NCBI GenBank assembly: GCA_037968475.1
Contig: JBBKVO010000017.1
Span: 1-64,000 of the forward strand
Reading direction: 5' to 3'
Origin: SB11 sp037968475
GTDB lineage: Bacteria; Bacteroidota; Bacteroidia; UBA8524
Length of the DNA: 64,000 nt
The position numbers and the translations under genes are program-made. The number at the start of each line of letters is the position of its first letter. The first letter of the stretch is position 1. Under the pieces are notes generated by a model. The model worked only from the letters and a program-made list of their open reading frames with translations, had not been told where the DNA came from and made no database searches. Below are positions 44,404-53,970 of the stretch, piece after piece.

Positions 44404-44425
44404 TAACAACGGCATTTTTTATAGC

Positions 44426-44453
44426 ATAGACCCCGGGTTTCCCGTGGGTCTAT
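44426..44453 (+). terminator. rplL-rpoB attenuator hairpin
   Basis: ATAGACCC (44426-44433) pairs with GGGTCTAT (44446-44453); inside, CGGG and CCCG form a continued stem around TTT with a single bulged T. It lies between rplL and rpoB, where many bacteria partly stop transcription so that ribosomal protein output exceeds that of RNA polymerase subunits. TCCCTTTTAT follows. Confidence 0.7.
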
Positions 44454-44510
44454 TCCCTTTTATATTCCACTATTTACTTTTCTACCTTTCATTCATTAAA
44501 TAATATTCAC

Positions 44511-47500
44511 TTGGCAACAACCACAAACAACCAGGAAAGAATAAGTTTTGCAACTATAGAGCAGATAATAGCATATCCTGACTTTTTAGATGTACAACTT
44601 GAATCCTTCCGTGAGTTTTTTCAGCTAGAAACTTCCTCTGAAAACCGCGCAAACGAAGGATTATATAAGGTTTTTAAAGAGAACTTTCCCATCTCAGATA
44701 CACGGAATATCTTTGTATTAGAGTTTTTGGATTATTTTGTTGATCCACCGCGCTATACCATAGCTGAGTGTATTGAAAGGGGATTAACCTATAGCGTACC
44801 CCTAAAGGCAAAACTTCGCCTTTCTTGTAACGATAAAGATCACGAAGATTTCCAAACTATAGTTCAAGACGTATACTTGGGCACTATACCTTACATGACT
44901 CCTAAGGGCACATTTATTATAAATGGTGCTGAAAGGGTTGTAGTATCACAACTACACAGGTCGCCCGGTGTATTCTTCGGTCAGTCATACCATACCAACG
45001 GAACCAAGCTGTACTCAGCTAGGGTTATCCCTTTTAAAGGTTCTTGGATGGAGTTTGCTACCGACGTAAACAACGTGATGTATGCTTACATCGACCGTAA
45101 AAAGAAATTCCCAGTAACAACCTTGTTACGTGCTATCGGGTTTGAAACCGATAAAGACATTCTTAACATATTTGATCTTGCTGAAGAAGTTAAAGTAAGC
45201 AAATCAGGACTTAAAAAAGTGTTAGGTCGCAAACTTGCTGCCAGGGTGCTTCGCACTTGGGTAGAAGATTTTGTGGATGAGGATACCGGTGAAGTGGTAT
45301 CTATCGAACGTAACGAAGTTATTGTTGAACGTGATGTAGTTTTAGAAGACGATCATATTGATTTGATAATAGACGCGGGTGTTAAAAGTATCATCTTAAG
45401 TAAAGAGGATACTGTAACAAACGACTTTGCTATTATATACAATACCCTACAAAAAGATACATCAAACAACGGTAAAGAAGCTGTAGAGCATATCTACCGC
45501 CAATTACGTAATACTGATCCGCCTGATGAAGAAACAGCGCGTGGTATTATCGAGCGTTTGTTCTTTTCAGACAAACGTTACGATTTGGGTGAAGTAGGTC
45601 GCTACCGTATCAACCGCAAATTAGAGATGGATATCTCTATGGATATAAGGGTTCTTACTAAAGAAGACATTATAGCCATTATACAATATCTGATAGCATT
45701 AAGCAACTCGCGTGCTGATGTGGATGATATTGATCACTTAAGTAACCGTCGTGTTAGAACAGTTGGCGAGCAACTTTACTCACAATTTGGAGTAGGTTTA
45801 GCTCGTATGGCGCGTACTATTCGTGAGCGTATGAACATACGTGATAACGAGGTATTTACGCCAACTGATTTGATTAATGCACGTACGTTATCATCGGTAA
45901 TCAATTCATTTTTTGGTACCAACCAGCTTTCGCAGTTTATGGATCAAACCAATCCATTAGCTGAGATTACCCACAAACGCCGTATGTCGGCACTTGGCCC
46001 GGGTGGTCTTTCGCGTGAGCGTGCAGGTTTCGAGGTTCGTGATGTTCACTATACCCACTATGGTAGGTTGTGTACTATCGAAACTCCAGAAGGACCAAAT
46101 ATTGGTTTGATATCATCACTTTGTGTTCACGCTAAAATTAATGGTATGGGCTTTATCGAAACTCCTTATCGTAAGGTGGTTGATGGTAAAGTTGCTGTTG
46201 GTGAGCCTGTAGAATACCTTAGTGCTGAAGAAGAAGATCGTAAAACTATAGCACAAGCAAACTCATCAATTGATGAGGATGGTAATTTTGATACTGAGAA
46301 AGTAAAAGCAAGGTACGAGGGCGACTTCCCCATGGTGGATCCTGAAAAATTGGATTACATGGACGTTGCGCCTAACCAAATCGTATCTATAGCAGCATCA
46401 CTAATTCCTTTCCTTGAGCATGATGATGCCAACCGTGCGCTGATGGGTTCGAATATGCAACGTCAGGCAGTGCCTTTGTTGCGCCCTGATGCACCTATTG
46501 TTGGTACAGGCTTAGAGAAAAAAGTTGCAGTAGACTCTCGCACACTTGTAGTTGCCGAAGGCGACGGTGTGGTTGAGTATGCTGATGCGCTTGAAATACG
46601 CATAAGGTATGAATATACCGAAGATGAAAATTTGGTAAGTTTTTCTGGTAGCACAAAAAGCTATCCGTTAATCAAATTTTTACGTACCAACCAAAACACT
46701 TGTGTTAACTTAAAACCTATTGTTCGCAAAGGTCAAAAAGTATCAGCAGGCCAGCCATTGTGCGAAGGTTATGCAACACGTGATGGTGAGTTGGCTTTAG
46801 GTAAAAACTTGCAAGTGGCATTTATGCCTTGGCAAGGGTACAACTTTGAGGATGCGATAGTAATATCAGAAAAAGTTGTTCGCGATGATTGGTTTACTTC
46901 ATTGCACGTTACTGAGTATGAGCTAGAAGTGCGTGATACTAAACGTGGTGAAGAAGAACTAACCAACGATATACCAAACGTTAGCGAAGAGGCTACAAGA
47001 AACCTTGACGAAAACGGACTTATCCGTGTAGGCGCTGAAGTAAATGAAGGTGATATATTAATTGGTAAAATTACACCTAAGGGTGAAACTGAACCATCGC
47101 CTGAAGAAAAACTACTTCGTGCTATATTTGGTGATAAAGCTGGTGATGTGAAAGATGCATCGCTTAAAGCGCCACCATCAACCAACGGTATAGTTATTAC
47201 CAAAAAACTGTTTGCCCGTATTAAAAAGGACAAAACAGCCAAAGGTGATGAAAAAACCAAAGTAGCTAAGTTAGAAGCCGATCACGAAAAAACAGTTGCT
47301 TCTATCAAAAATACGTTGATAGATAAATTGTTTACTGTAGTTAACGGTAAAACATCACAAGGTGTAATAAACGTATACAACGAAGAGTTGATACCCAAAG
47401 GCGTTAAATTCACTCAAAAGAACTTAGGCGATTTGGATTATACCAATGTAAATGCTGATAACTGGACTACTGATAAAGCTAAAAACCAACTAATACAAAA

Positions 47501-48323
47501 AATATTAGTTAACTATAAAATAGCTGTTAACGAAGAAATATCACGTTTCCGCCGCAAGCAATTTGCTCTAACCGTAGGTGATGAGTTACCAACAGGCATT
47601 TTGAAACTTGCTAAAATATCAATCGCCAACAAGCGTAAGCTAAAAGTGGGTGATAAGATGGCAGGTCGTCACGGAAACAAGGGTATTGTTGCACGTATTG
47701 TTAGAGAAGAGGATATGCCTTTCTTACCTGATGGTACACCTGTAGATATAGTGTTGAATCCACTGGGCGTACCTTCGCGTATGAACCTTGGACAGATATA
47801 CGAAACCATTTTAGGATGGGCAGGTTTGAAACTAGGAGTAAAATTTGCTACCCCTATTTTTGATGGTGCTGCACCTAGCGAGATTGATGCGTTCCTTTCA
47901 AAAGCTGAATTGCCAGCCAACGGACAAGTACACTTGTACGATGGTTTGAGCGGCGAGCGTTTTCACCAACCAACCACAGTGGGCGTAATTTATATGCTTA
48001 AACTAGGGCACATGGTTGATGATAAAATGCACGCACGTTCAATAGGGCCATATTCACTTATTACACAACAACCTTTGGGTGGTAAAGCCCAGTTTGGTGG
48101 TCAGCGTTTTGGTGAGATGGAGGTATGGGCACTTGAAGCCTTCGGAGCATCAAACATATTGCAAGAAATACTAACCATTAAATCTGATGATATAGTAGGT
48201 CGTGCAAAAACCTATGAAAGCATAGTAAAAGGTGATAACCTTCCACAACCGGGTATTCCTGAATCATTCAATGTATTGATGCATGAATTGAGAGGACTTG
48301 GATTGGAAGTAACACTTGAGTAG
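44511..48323 (+). CDS. rpoB: DNA-directed RNA polymerase subunit beta
   Basis: A 1270-residue beta subunit. Landmarks include YPDFLDVQLESFREFFQLET at the N-terminus, the rifampicin-binding region FGTNQLSQFMDQTNPLAEIT-HKRRMSALGPGG, split here for length, and the C-terminal AQFGGQRFGEMEVWALEAFGA. It begins with TTG at 44511, the only start that fits the Bacteroidota N-terminus. Upstream TACCTTTC (44483-44490) is one mismatch from a -7 box and could be a weak promoter of its own behind the attenuator. The normal rifampicin-site residues show no obvious change. Confidence 0.97.
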   Translation: MATTTNNQERISFATIEQIIAYPDFLDVQLESFREFFQLETSSENRANEGLYKVFKENFPISDTRNIFVLEFLDYFVDPPRYTIAECIERGLTYSVPLKAKLRLSCNDKDHEDFQTIVQDVYLGTIPYMTPKGTFIINGAERVVVSQLHRSPGVFFGQSYHTNGTKLYSARVIPFKGSWMEFATDVNNVMYAYIDRKKKFPVTTLLRAIGFETDKDILNIFDLAEEVKVSKSGLKKVLGRKLAARVLRTWVEDFVDEDTGEVVSIERNEVIVERDVVLEDDHIDLIIDAGVKSIILSKEDTVTNDFAIIYNTLQKDTSNNGKEAVEHIYRQLRNTDPPDEETARGIIERLFFSDKRYDLGEVGRYRINRKLEMDISMDIRVLTKEDIIAIIQYLIALSNSRADVDDIDHLSNRRVRTVGEQLYSQFGVGLARMARTIRERMNIRDNEVFTPTDLINARTLSSVINSFFGTNQLSQFMDQTNPLAEITHKRRMSALGPGGLSRERAGFEVRDVHYTHYGRLCTIETPEGPNIGLISSLCVHAKINGMGFIETPYRKVVDGKVAVGEPVEYLSAEEEDRKTIAQANSSIDEDGNFDTEKVKARYEGDFPMVDPEKLDYMDVAPNQIVSIAASLIPFLEHDDANRALMGSNMQRQAVPLLRPDAPIVGTGLEKKVAVDSRTLVVAEGDGVVEYADALEIRIRYEYTEDENLVSFSGSTKSYPLIKFLRTNQNTCVNLKPIVRKGQKVSAGQPLCEGYATRDGELALGKNLQVAFMPWQGYNFEDAIVISEKVVRDDWFTSLHVTEYELEVRDTKRGEEELTNDIPNVSEEATRNLDENGLIRVGAEVNEGDILIGKITPKGETEPSPEEKLLRAIFGDKAGDVKDASLKAPPSTNGIVITKKLFARIKKDKTAKGDEKTKVAKLEADHEKTVASIKNTLIDKLFTVVNGKTSQGVINVYNEELIPKGVKFTQKNLGDLDYTNVNADNWTTDKAKNQLIQKILVNYKIAVNEEISRFRRKQFALTVGDELPTGILKLAKISIANKRKLKVGDKMAGRHGNKGIVARIVREEDMPFLPDGTPVDIVLNPLGVPSRMNLGQIYETILGWAGLKLGVKFATPIFDGAAPSEIDAFLSKAELPANGQVHLYDGLSGERFHQPTTVGVIYMLKLGHMVDDKMHARSIGPYSLITQQPLGGKAQFGGQRFGEMEVWALEAFGASNILQEILTIKSDDIVGRAKTYESIVKGDNLPQPGIPESFNVLMHELRGLGLEVTLE

Positions 48324-48367
48324 TATTTTTTTAACAATTTCCATTAACACTTTTGAAATATTGACGT

Positions 48368-51300
48368 ATGTCAGCTAAAAAAGATATAAAACTAAAAGGT
48401 AATTTCACCAAAATACGCATAGGGTTATCATCACCTGAAACCATTTTACAGCGTTCTTTTGGCGAAGTAACAAAACCTGAAACCATTAACTACCGCTCAT
48501 ACAAACCAGAAATGGGCGGCTTGTTTTGCGAAAGGATTTTTGGACCTGTAAAAGATTACGAATGCCATTGCGGTAAATACAAACGTATACGCTATAAAGG
48601 TATAGTTTGCGATCGTTGTGGTGTTGAGGTTACCGAAAAGAAAGTACGCCGCGAGCGTATGGGGCATATACAACTGGTAGTACCTGTGGCTCACATTTGG
48701 TACTTCCGTTCTTTGCCTAATAAAATTGGTTATTTGTTGGGCTTGCCTACCAAAAAACTAGATATGATTATATACTACGAAAGGTATGTAGTTATACAAG
48801 CAGGTGTAAAAGCAGAAGATGGTGTAAACTATCTTGATTTCTTAACAGAAGAAGAATATTTAGATATTCTTGATGCTTTGCCAAAAGACAACCAACATCT
48901 TGAAGATACTGACCCTAATAAATTCATCGCCAAAATGGGTGCTGAAGGTCTTTGGGAATTGTTATCAAGGATTAACCTTGACGAGCTTTCATATTCATTA
49001 CGCCACCAAGCGGCTAATGAAACATCACAACAACGTAAGCAAGAAGCCTTGAAACGTTTGAAAGTGATTGAAAGTTTCCGTAGTGCAAACATCGAAGTAG
49101 AAAATCGTCCTGAATGGATGATTATGAAAATACTTCCTGTAATACCCCCTGAACTTCGCCCACTAGTTCCACTAGAAGGCGGTCGTTTTGCAACTTCGGA
49201 TTTGAACGATTTGTATCGTCGTGTTATTATACGTAACAATCGTTTGAAACGCCTTATCGAGATTAAAGCTCCTGAGGTGATTTTGCGTAACGAAAAAAGG
49301 ATGTTGCAAGAAGCGGTAGATTCTTTATTAGATAATACCCGTCGTGCAAACGCAGTAAAATCTGATGGTAACCGCCCTCTTAAATCTTTAAGCGATATGC
49401 TAAAAGGTAAACAAGGTCGTTTCCGTCAAAACCTTTTAGGTAAAAGGGTAGATTATTCAGGCCGTTCTGTAATCGTTGTAGGTCCTAAATTGGATATGCA
49501 CGAGTGCGGTATACCTAAAGGTATGGCTGCTGAGTTATTCAAACCGTTTATCATTCGTAAACTGATTGAAAGAGGTATTGTAAAAACTGTAAAATCGGCT
49601 AAAAAGATAGTAGACCGTAAGGAAGCTGTAATTTGGGAGATTCTTGAAAATATATTGAAAGCTCACCCGGTTATGCTAAACCGTGCTCCTACACTGCACA
49701 GGTTAGGTATACAAGCCTTCCAACCTAAATTGGTTGAGGGTAAAGCTATACGTTTGCATCCTTTGGTGTGTACAGGTTTTAACGCGGATTTTGACGGTGA
49801 TCAAATGGCGGTTCACGTTCCCTTGGGACACGCAGCCATATTGGAAGCCCAAATATTAATGCTTGCCCCTCACAATATTTTGAATCCTGCTAACGGTGCA
49901 CCTATTGCTGTACCATCACAGGACATGGTATTGGGTTTGTATTACATAACCAAACAACGCCGCAATACACCTGAAAAACCTGTAAAAGGTGAAGGTCTTG
50001 TATTTTACGGAGCTGAAGAAGCTATTATAGCGCATAATGAAGGTCGTGTAGATTTACACGCCATTGTAAAATGCAAAGTAATTGCACGTGAAGGTAAAGG
50101 ACTGGCTGAAAAGATTGTAGAAACCAACGTAGGTAGAATAATCTTAAACCAATTTGTGCCTGAAGGTTTTGGTTTTGTTAACCAATTACTTACCAAAAAA
50201 GCACTTCGCGATATTATTGGCGAAATGGTAAAAGATTTTGGTGTGCAAAAATCGGCTCGTTTCCTAGATGATATTAAAAACTTAGGTTTCCACTATGCAT
50301 TTAAAGGTGGTTTATCATTTAACCTTGCGTATGTAAACATACCCGAAGAGAAAAATATATTAATCCAAAGTGCCAAAGATCAGGTGGATGAGATTTGGAA
50401 TAACTACAATATGGGTTTTATTACCAATAACGAACGTTACAACCAAGTTATTGATATCTGGACTCGTATTAACTCACGCATATCAGATAGTTTGCTAAAA
50501 CACTTGAGCAACGAAGACCAAGGATTTAACCCCATTTATATGATGTTAGATTCGGGTGCTAGGGGTTCAAAAGAGCAAATACGTCAGCTGGGCGGTATGA
50601 GGGGATTGATGGCAAAACCACAGAAAAACGTAGGTGGTGGTACAGGTGAGATTATAGAAAACCCTATTATATCAAACTTTAAAGAAGGTCTTTCTGTACT
50701 TGAATACTTTATCTCTACACACGGTGCGCGTAAAGGTTTGGCCGATACGGCTCTTAAAACTGCGGATGCGGGTTACCTAACTCGTCGTTTGCATGATGTG
50801 GCTCAAGACGTAATTATTAACGAGAGAGATTGCGGTACTCTTAGGGGTATACCAACATCAGCTCTTAAAGATAACGAAGATATAGTAGAAAGCTTGTACG
50901 AACGTATTTTGGGACGTACTTGCCTATACGATATTGTTGACCCTATAACCAAAGAAGTTTACTGCCCCGCAGGTACTGAATTGGATGAAGAGTTGGCTAA
51001 AATAATAGATGCATCAGCAGTAGAAACTGTAGATATACGCTCGGTACTTACCTGCGAAGCCAAAAATGGTGTTTGCGGTAAATGCTACGGACGTAACCTT
51101 GCCACTGGCCGTATGGTACAAAGAGGCGAGGCAGTAGGTGTAATTGCTGCACAATCAATTGGTGAGCCGGGTACACAGCTTACACTACGTACTTTCCACG
51201 TGGGTGGTGCTGCATCAGGTTCAGCAACAGAATCTCAATTACTTGCTAAATTTGGTGGTATTGTTAAGTTTGAAGACATACGTGTTGTAGAGCTTAACCA

Positions 51301-52645
51301 TAAAGACACTATTTCAGATGTAGTTTTAGGTCGTTCAGGCGAAGCTAAAATTCTAGATGAAAAAACAGGTGTTCCCATTATTAGCAATAACATTCCTTAC
51401 GGTGCGCATTTATCTGTAAAAGACGGACAGAAGGTAGAAAAAGGTGATGTAATTTGTACATGGGATCCTTTTAACGCCGCGATTCTTACCGATAATTCAG
51501 GTAAAATTTTGTTCGAAAACATTATAGAAGGTATCACCTTCCGTGAAGAAAGCGACGAACAAACAGGCCACAAAGAGAAAGTTACTATTGATAGCAAGGA
51601 TAAAACTAAAATACCTTCTATCAGAATTGTAAACAAAAAAGGCGAAATAGTAAAAGAATACAATATACCCGTTGGCTCTCACATTGTTATTGATGACAAA
51701 GAGGAAGTAGCTGCCGGTAGAATTCTGGTAAAAATACCTCGTGTAACTTCTCGTAACCGAGATATCACAGGTGGTCTTCCACGTGTTACCGAGTTATTTG
51801 AAGCTCGTAACCCATCAAACCCTGCCGTTGTTACTGAAATTGACGGTGTAGTAAGTTATGGTGGTATTAAACGTGGTAACCGTGAGGTATTGGTAGAATC
51901 TAAAGACGGTGAAGTGCGCAAATACATGGTATCGCTATCAAAACACATTTTGGTGCAAGATAACGACTATGTAAAAGCAGGTGATCCGCTTAGTGATGGA
52001 GCAATAACCCCACAAGATATATTGCGTATACAAGGCCCAAGTGCTGTACAACGCTATATAGTAAATGGTATACAAGAGGTATATCGCTTGCAAGGTGTAA
52101 AAATCAACGATAAGCACGTTGAGGTGATTGTTCGCCAAATGATGCAAAAAGTTGAAGTTACCGATCCGGGTAATACCCGCTTCCTTGAAGGTGAAGCTGT
52201 AACAAGGCTTAACTTCTTAGATGAAAACGATTGGATATACGACAAACAAGTGGTTACCAATTCAGGTGCATCAAGCAACCTAAAAGTAGGTCAAATTATC
52301 ACCATGCGTAAACTTAGAGACGAAAACTCTATGCTAAAACGTAAAGATCTTGCTCTTGTAGAAGCAAGTCCTGCGACTTCAGCAACAGCTCGTCCCGTAG
52401 TTATGGGTATAACAAAAGCCTCTTTGGGTACACAAAGCTGGATGAGTGCAGCATCGTTCCAAGAAACAACTAAAGTGCTAAACGAAGCTGCCATAAGCGG
52501 TAAAGTGGATCACTTAGCCGGCCTAAAAGAAAACGTAATAGTAGGGCATCTAATACCTGCGGGTACTGGTTTGCGCGAATACGAAAAAATGATTGTAGGC
52601 TCGCAAGAAGAATACGATATGTTAATGGCTACTAAAAACGACTAG
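48368..52645 (+). CDS. rpoC: DNA-directed RNA polymerase subunit beta-prime
   Basis: A 1425-residue beta-prime subunit. The N-terminal zinc site is CHCGKYKRIRYKGIVCDRCG, the catalytic magnesium loop is NADFDGDQMAVH at 472-483, and the second zinc site has CEAKNGVCGKCYGR. The trigger-loop region EPGTQLTLRTFHVGGAA is intact. Bacteroidota beta-prime carries its typical mid and C-terminal insertions, which explains a length above 1400. It lies 44 nt after rpoB and is ended by the hairpin at 52672. Confidence 0.98.
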   Translation: MSAKKDIKLKGNFTKIRIGLSSPETILQRSFGEVTKPETINYRSYKPEMGGLFCERIFGPVKDYECHCGKYKRIRYKGIVCDRCGVEVTEKKVRRERMGHIQLVVPVAHIWYFRSLPNKIGYLLGLPTKKLDMIIYYERYVVIQAGVKAEDGVNYLDFLTEEEYLDILDALPKDNQHLEDTDPNKFIAKMGAEGLWELLSRINLDELSYSLRHQAANETSQQRKQEALKRLKVIESFRSANIEVENRPEWMIMKILPVIPPELRPLVPLEGGRFATSDLNDLYRRVIIRNNRLKRLIEIKAPEVILRNEKRMLQEAVDSLLDNTRRANAVKSDGNRPLKSLSDMLKGKQGRFRQNLLGKRVDYSGRSVIVVGPKLDMHECGIPKGMAAELFKPFIIRKLIERGIVKTVKSAKKIVDRKEAVIWEILENILKAHPVMLNRAPTLHRLGIQAFQPKLVEGKAIRLHPLVCTGFNADFDGDQMAVHVPLGHAAILEAQILMLAPHNILNPANGAPIAVPSQDMVLGLYYITKQRRNTPEKPVKGEGLVFYGAEEAIIAHNEGRVDLHAIVKCKVIAREGKGLAEKIVETNVGRIILNQFVPEGFGFVNQLLTKKALRDIIGEMVKDFGVQKSARFLDDIKNLGFHYAFKGGLSFNLAYVNIPEEKNILIQSAKDQVDEIWNNYNMGFITNNERYNQVIDIWTRINSRISDSLLKHLSNEDQGFNPIYMMLDSGARGSKEQIRQLGGMRGLMAKPQKNVGGGTGEIIENPIISNFKEGLSVLEYFISTHGARKGLADTALKTADAGYLTRRLHDVAQDVIINERDCGTLRGIPTSALKDNEDIVESLYERILGRTCLYDIVDPITKEVYCPAGTELDEELAKIIDASAVETVDIRSVLTCEAKNGVCGKCYGRNLATGRMVQRGEAVGVIAAQSIGEPGTQLTLRTFHVGGAASGSATESQLLAKFGGIVKFEDIRVVELNHKDTISDVVLGRSGEAKILDEKTGVPIISNNIPYGAHLSVKDGQKVEKGDVICTWDPFNAAILTDNSGKILFENIIEGITFREESDEQTGHKEKVTIDSKDKTKIPSIRIVNKKGEIVKEYNIPVGSHIVIDDKEEVAAGRILVKIPRVTSRNRDITGGLPRVTELFEARNPSNPAVVTEIDGVVSYGGIKRGNREVLVESKDGEVRKYMVSLSKHILVQDNDYVKAGDPLSDGAITPQDILRIQGPSAVQRYIVNGIQEVYRLQGVKINDKHVEVIVRQMMQKVEVTDPGNTRFLEGEAVTRLNFLDENDWIYDKQVVTNSGASSNLKVGQIITMRKLRDENSMLKRKDLALVEASPATSATARPVVMGITKASLGTQSWMSAASFQETTKVLNEAAISGKVDHLAGLKENVIVGHLIPAGTGLREYEKMIVGSQEEYDMLMATKND

Positions 52646-52671
52646 GTAGTATTTTCATAATCACACTATAT

Positions 52672-52703
52672 AAACCCACAGGCACAAGCCTGTGGGTTTT
52701 TTG
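52672..52703 (+). terminator. Terminator of the rpoBC operon, followed by a second hairpin
   Basis: AAACCCACAGGC (52672-52683) and GCCTGTGGGTTT (52688-52699) form a 12-bp stem with an ACAA loop, followed by TTTT. Directly next to it TTGTTGGC (52701-52708) and GCCAACAA (52716-52723) form a second perfect hairpin. Confidence 0.9.
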
Positions 52704-52748
52704 TTGGCATATTACGCCAACAACGCAGGCATTATAAACCCCTTTGCT

Positions 52749-52756
52749 TAGATTTG
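52749..52756 (+). promoter_or_regulatory. -7 promoter box of the DUF3467 gene
   Basis: TAGATTTG matches TAnnTTTG and favours the ATG at 52778 as start over an upstream TTG at 52754, which would lie inside the box. Confidence 0.5.
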
Positions 52757-52777
52757 TACAAATTAATTACTATTGAT

Positions 52778-53089
52778 ATGACTCAAGAAAACTCTCAACA
52801 AATTGATATAGAACTGGATGAAGAAGTAGCTGATGGTACTTACTCAAACCTTGCCATCATCACACATTCACATTCAGAGTTTATTATTGACTTTATACGT
52901 ATGATGCCCGGTGTGCCCAAAGCCAAAGTAAAATCAAGGGTTATACTTACACCATCACACGCCAAACGTTTGTTAATGGCCTTAAAAGACAATATTGATA
53001 AGTTTGAAGATAACTTTGGCGAGGTGAATACCGACGAGCCTTACCCTTCATTCCCACCGGGTTTTAGTGGCCCTATTGGCCAAGCATAA
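52778..53089 (+). CDS. DUF3467 domain protein
   Basis: A 103-residue protein, counted from the ATG at 52778. DGTYSNLAIITHSHSEFIID and the following MMPGVPKAKVKSRVILTPSHAKRL (quoted in part) are the DUF3467 signature. Function unknown; the family occurs in Bacteria and Archaea, and in Bacteroidota the gene commonly follows rpoC, as here. It has its own promoter after the rpoBC terminator. Confidence 0.9.
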   Translation: MTQENSQQIDIELDEEVADGTYSNLAIITHSHSEFIIDFIRMMPGVPKAKVKSRVILTPSHAKRLLMALKDNIDKFEDNFGEVNTDEPYPSFPPGFSGPIGQA

Positions 53090-53108
53090 TTAACAAGTAT
53101 TAATTTTT

Positions 53109-53154
53109 GATTTTAGATTTACGAATGAGGATTGTTTCTCTTAAATCTAAAATC
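53109..53154. repeat. Inverted repeat in the DUF3467-surE spacer
   Basis: GATTTTAGATTTA (53109-53121) pairs perfectly with TAAATCTAAAATC (53142-53154) around 20 nt. A similar AT-rich phrase (AAATCTCAAATCAAAAATTT) occurs near 57219-57238 before ligA. Possible terminator or a worn repeat. Confidence 0.5.
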
Positions 53155-53175
53155 TTAATTCATAAATAATAAATC

Positions 53176-53952
53176 GTGAGCGAAAAGAAGAAACCCCTAA
53201 TATTAGTAACCAACGATGACGGGGTATCAGCCCCAGGTATACGCAACTTGATAGAGTGGATGCAAGAGTTGGGCGAAGTAGTAGTAGTAGCTCCCGCAGG
53301 CCCTCAGTCGGGTATGGGGCACGCTATTACCATATCAAAACCTTTGCGATTGGATGAGGTTGATCTATACCCCAATATAAAAGCCTACCAAGCTTCGGGC
53401 ACGCCTGTTGATTGTGTGAAACTGGCTGTTGATGTAGTTTTGCACCGTAAACCCGATTTATTAGTATCAGGTATTAATCATGGTTCAAACTCCTCAATAA
53501 ACGTTATTTATTCAGGTACCATGTCGGCAGCCGTTGAAGGTGCTATTGAAGATATACCCTCAATAGGTTTTTCACTTTGCGATTACAGTTACAATGCAAA
53601 CTTTGCACCTATTAAAAAGCACTTATTGGCTATAGCTAAAAATGTGCTTAAAAACGGTTTACCCAAAGGCACGCTGCTAAATGTTAATTTCCCTAAAGTT
53701 GAAGATGAAACGGGTATAAAAGGCATTAAAATTTGCCGTCAGTGCAAAGCCAAATGGCAAGAAAATTTTGATGAGCGTAAAGACCCAGGAGGTCGCAGCT
53801 ATTACTGGCTTACAGGTAAGTTTATTAACGGAGACCATGGTGAAGATACTGATGAGTGGGCTTTGGCAAATGATTACGTATCGGTTGTTCCTACCCAGTT
53901 TGATTTAACCGCCTACCATGCCATACCTTATTTGAATGATTGGGAATTTTAG
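53176..53952 (+). CDS. surE: 5'/3'-nucleotidase SurE
   Basis: A 258-residue metal-dependent phosphatase. VTNDDGVSAPGIRNL has the catalytic Asp14-Asp15 pair, then SGTPVDCVK and VSGINHGSN with the conserved Ser and Asn metal ligands. It removes phosphates from nucleoside 5'- or 3'-monophosphates and may act in stress recovery. GTG start at 53176. Its TAG stop lies inside a perfect palindrome that also contains the next start codon. Confidence 0.94.
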   Translation: MSEKKKPLILVTNDDGVSAPGIRNLIEWMQELGEVVVVAPAGPQSGMGHAITISKPLRLDEVDLYPNIKAYQASGTPVDCVKLAVDVVLHRKPDLLVSGINHGSNSSINVIYSGTMSAAVEGAIEDIPSIGFSLCDYSYNANFAPIKKHLLAIAKNVLKNGLPKGTLLNVNFPKVEDETGIKGIKICRQCKAKWQENFDERKDPGGRSYYWLTGKFINGDHGEDTDEWALANDYVSVVPTQFDLTAYHAIPYLNDWEF

Positions 53953-53970
53953 TGTACATTGTACACTAAA
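53948..53970. promoter_or_regulatory. Perfect palindrome over the surE stop and esterase start
   Basis: TTTAGTGTACA (53948-53958) and TGTACACTAAA (53960-53970) are perfect 11-nt arms separated by one T. The left arm covers the surE stop TAG; the right arm ends on the A of the esterase ATG. It could be a dimer-binding operator (TGTACA half-sites) or an RNA hairpin controlling the downstream start. Confidence 0.65.
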
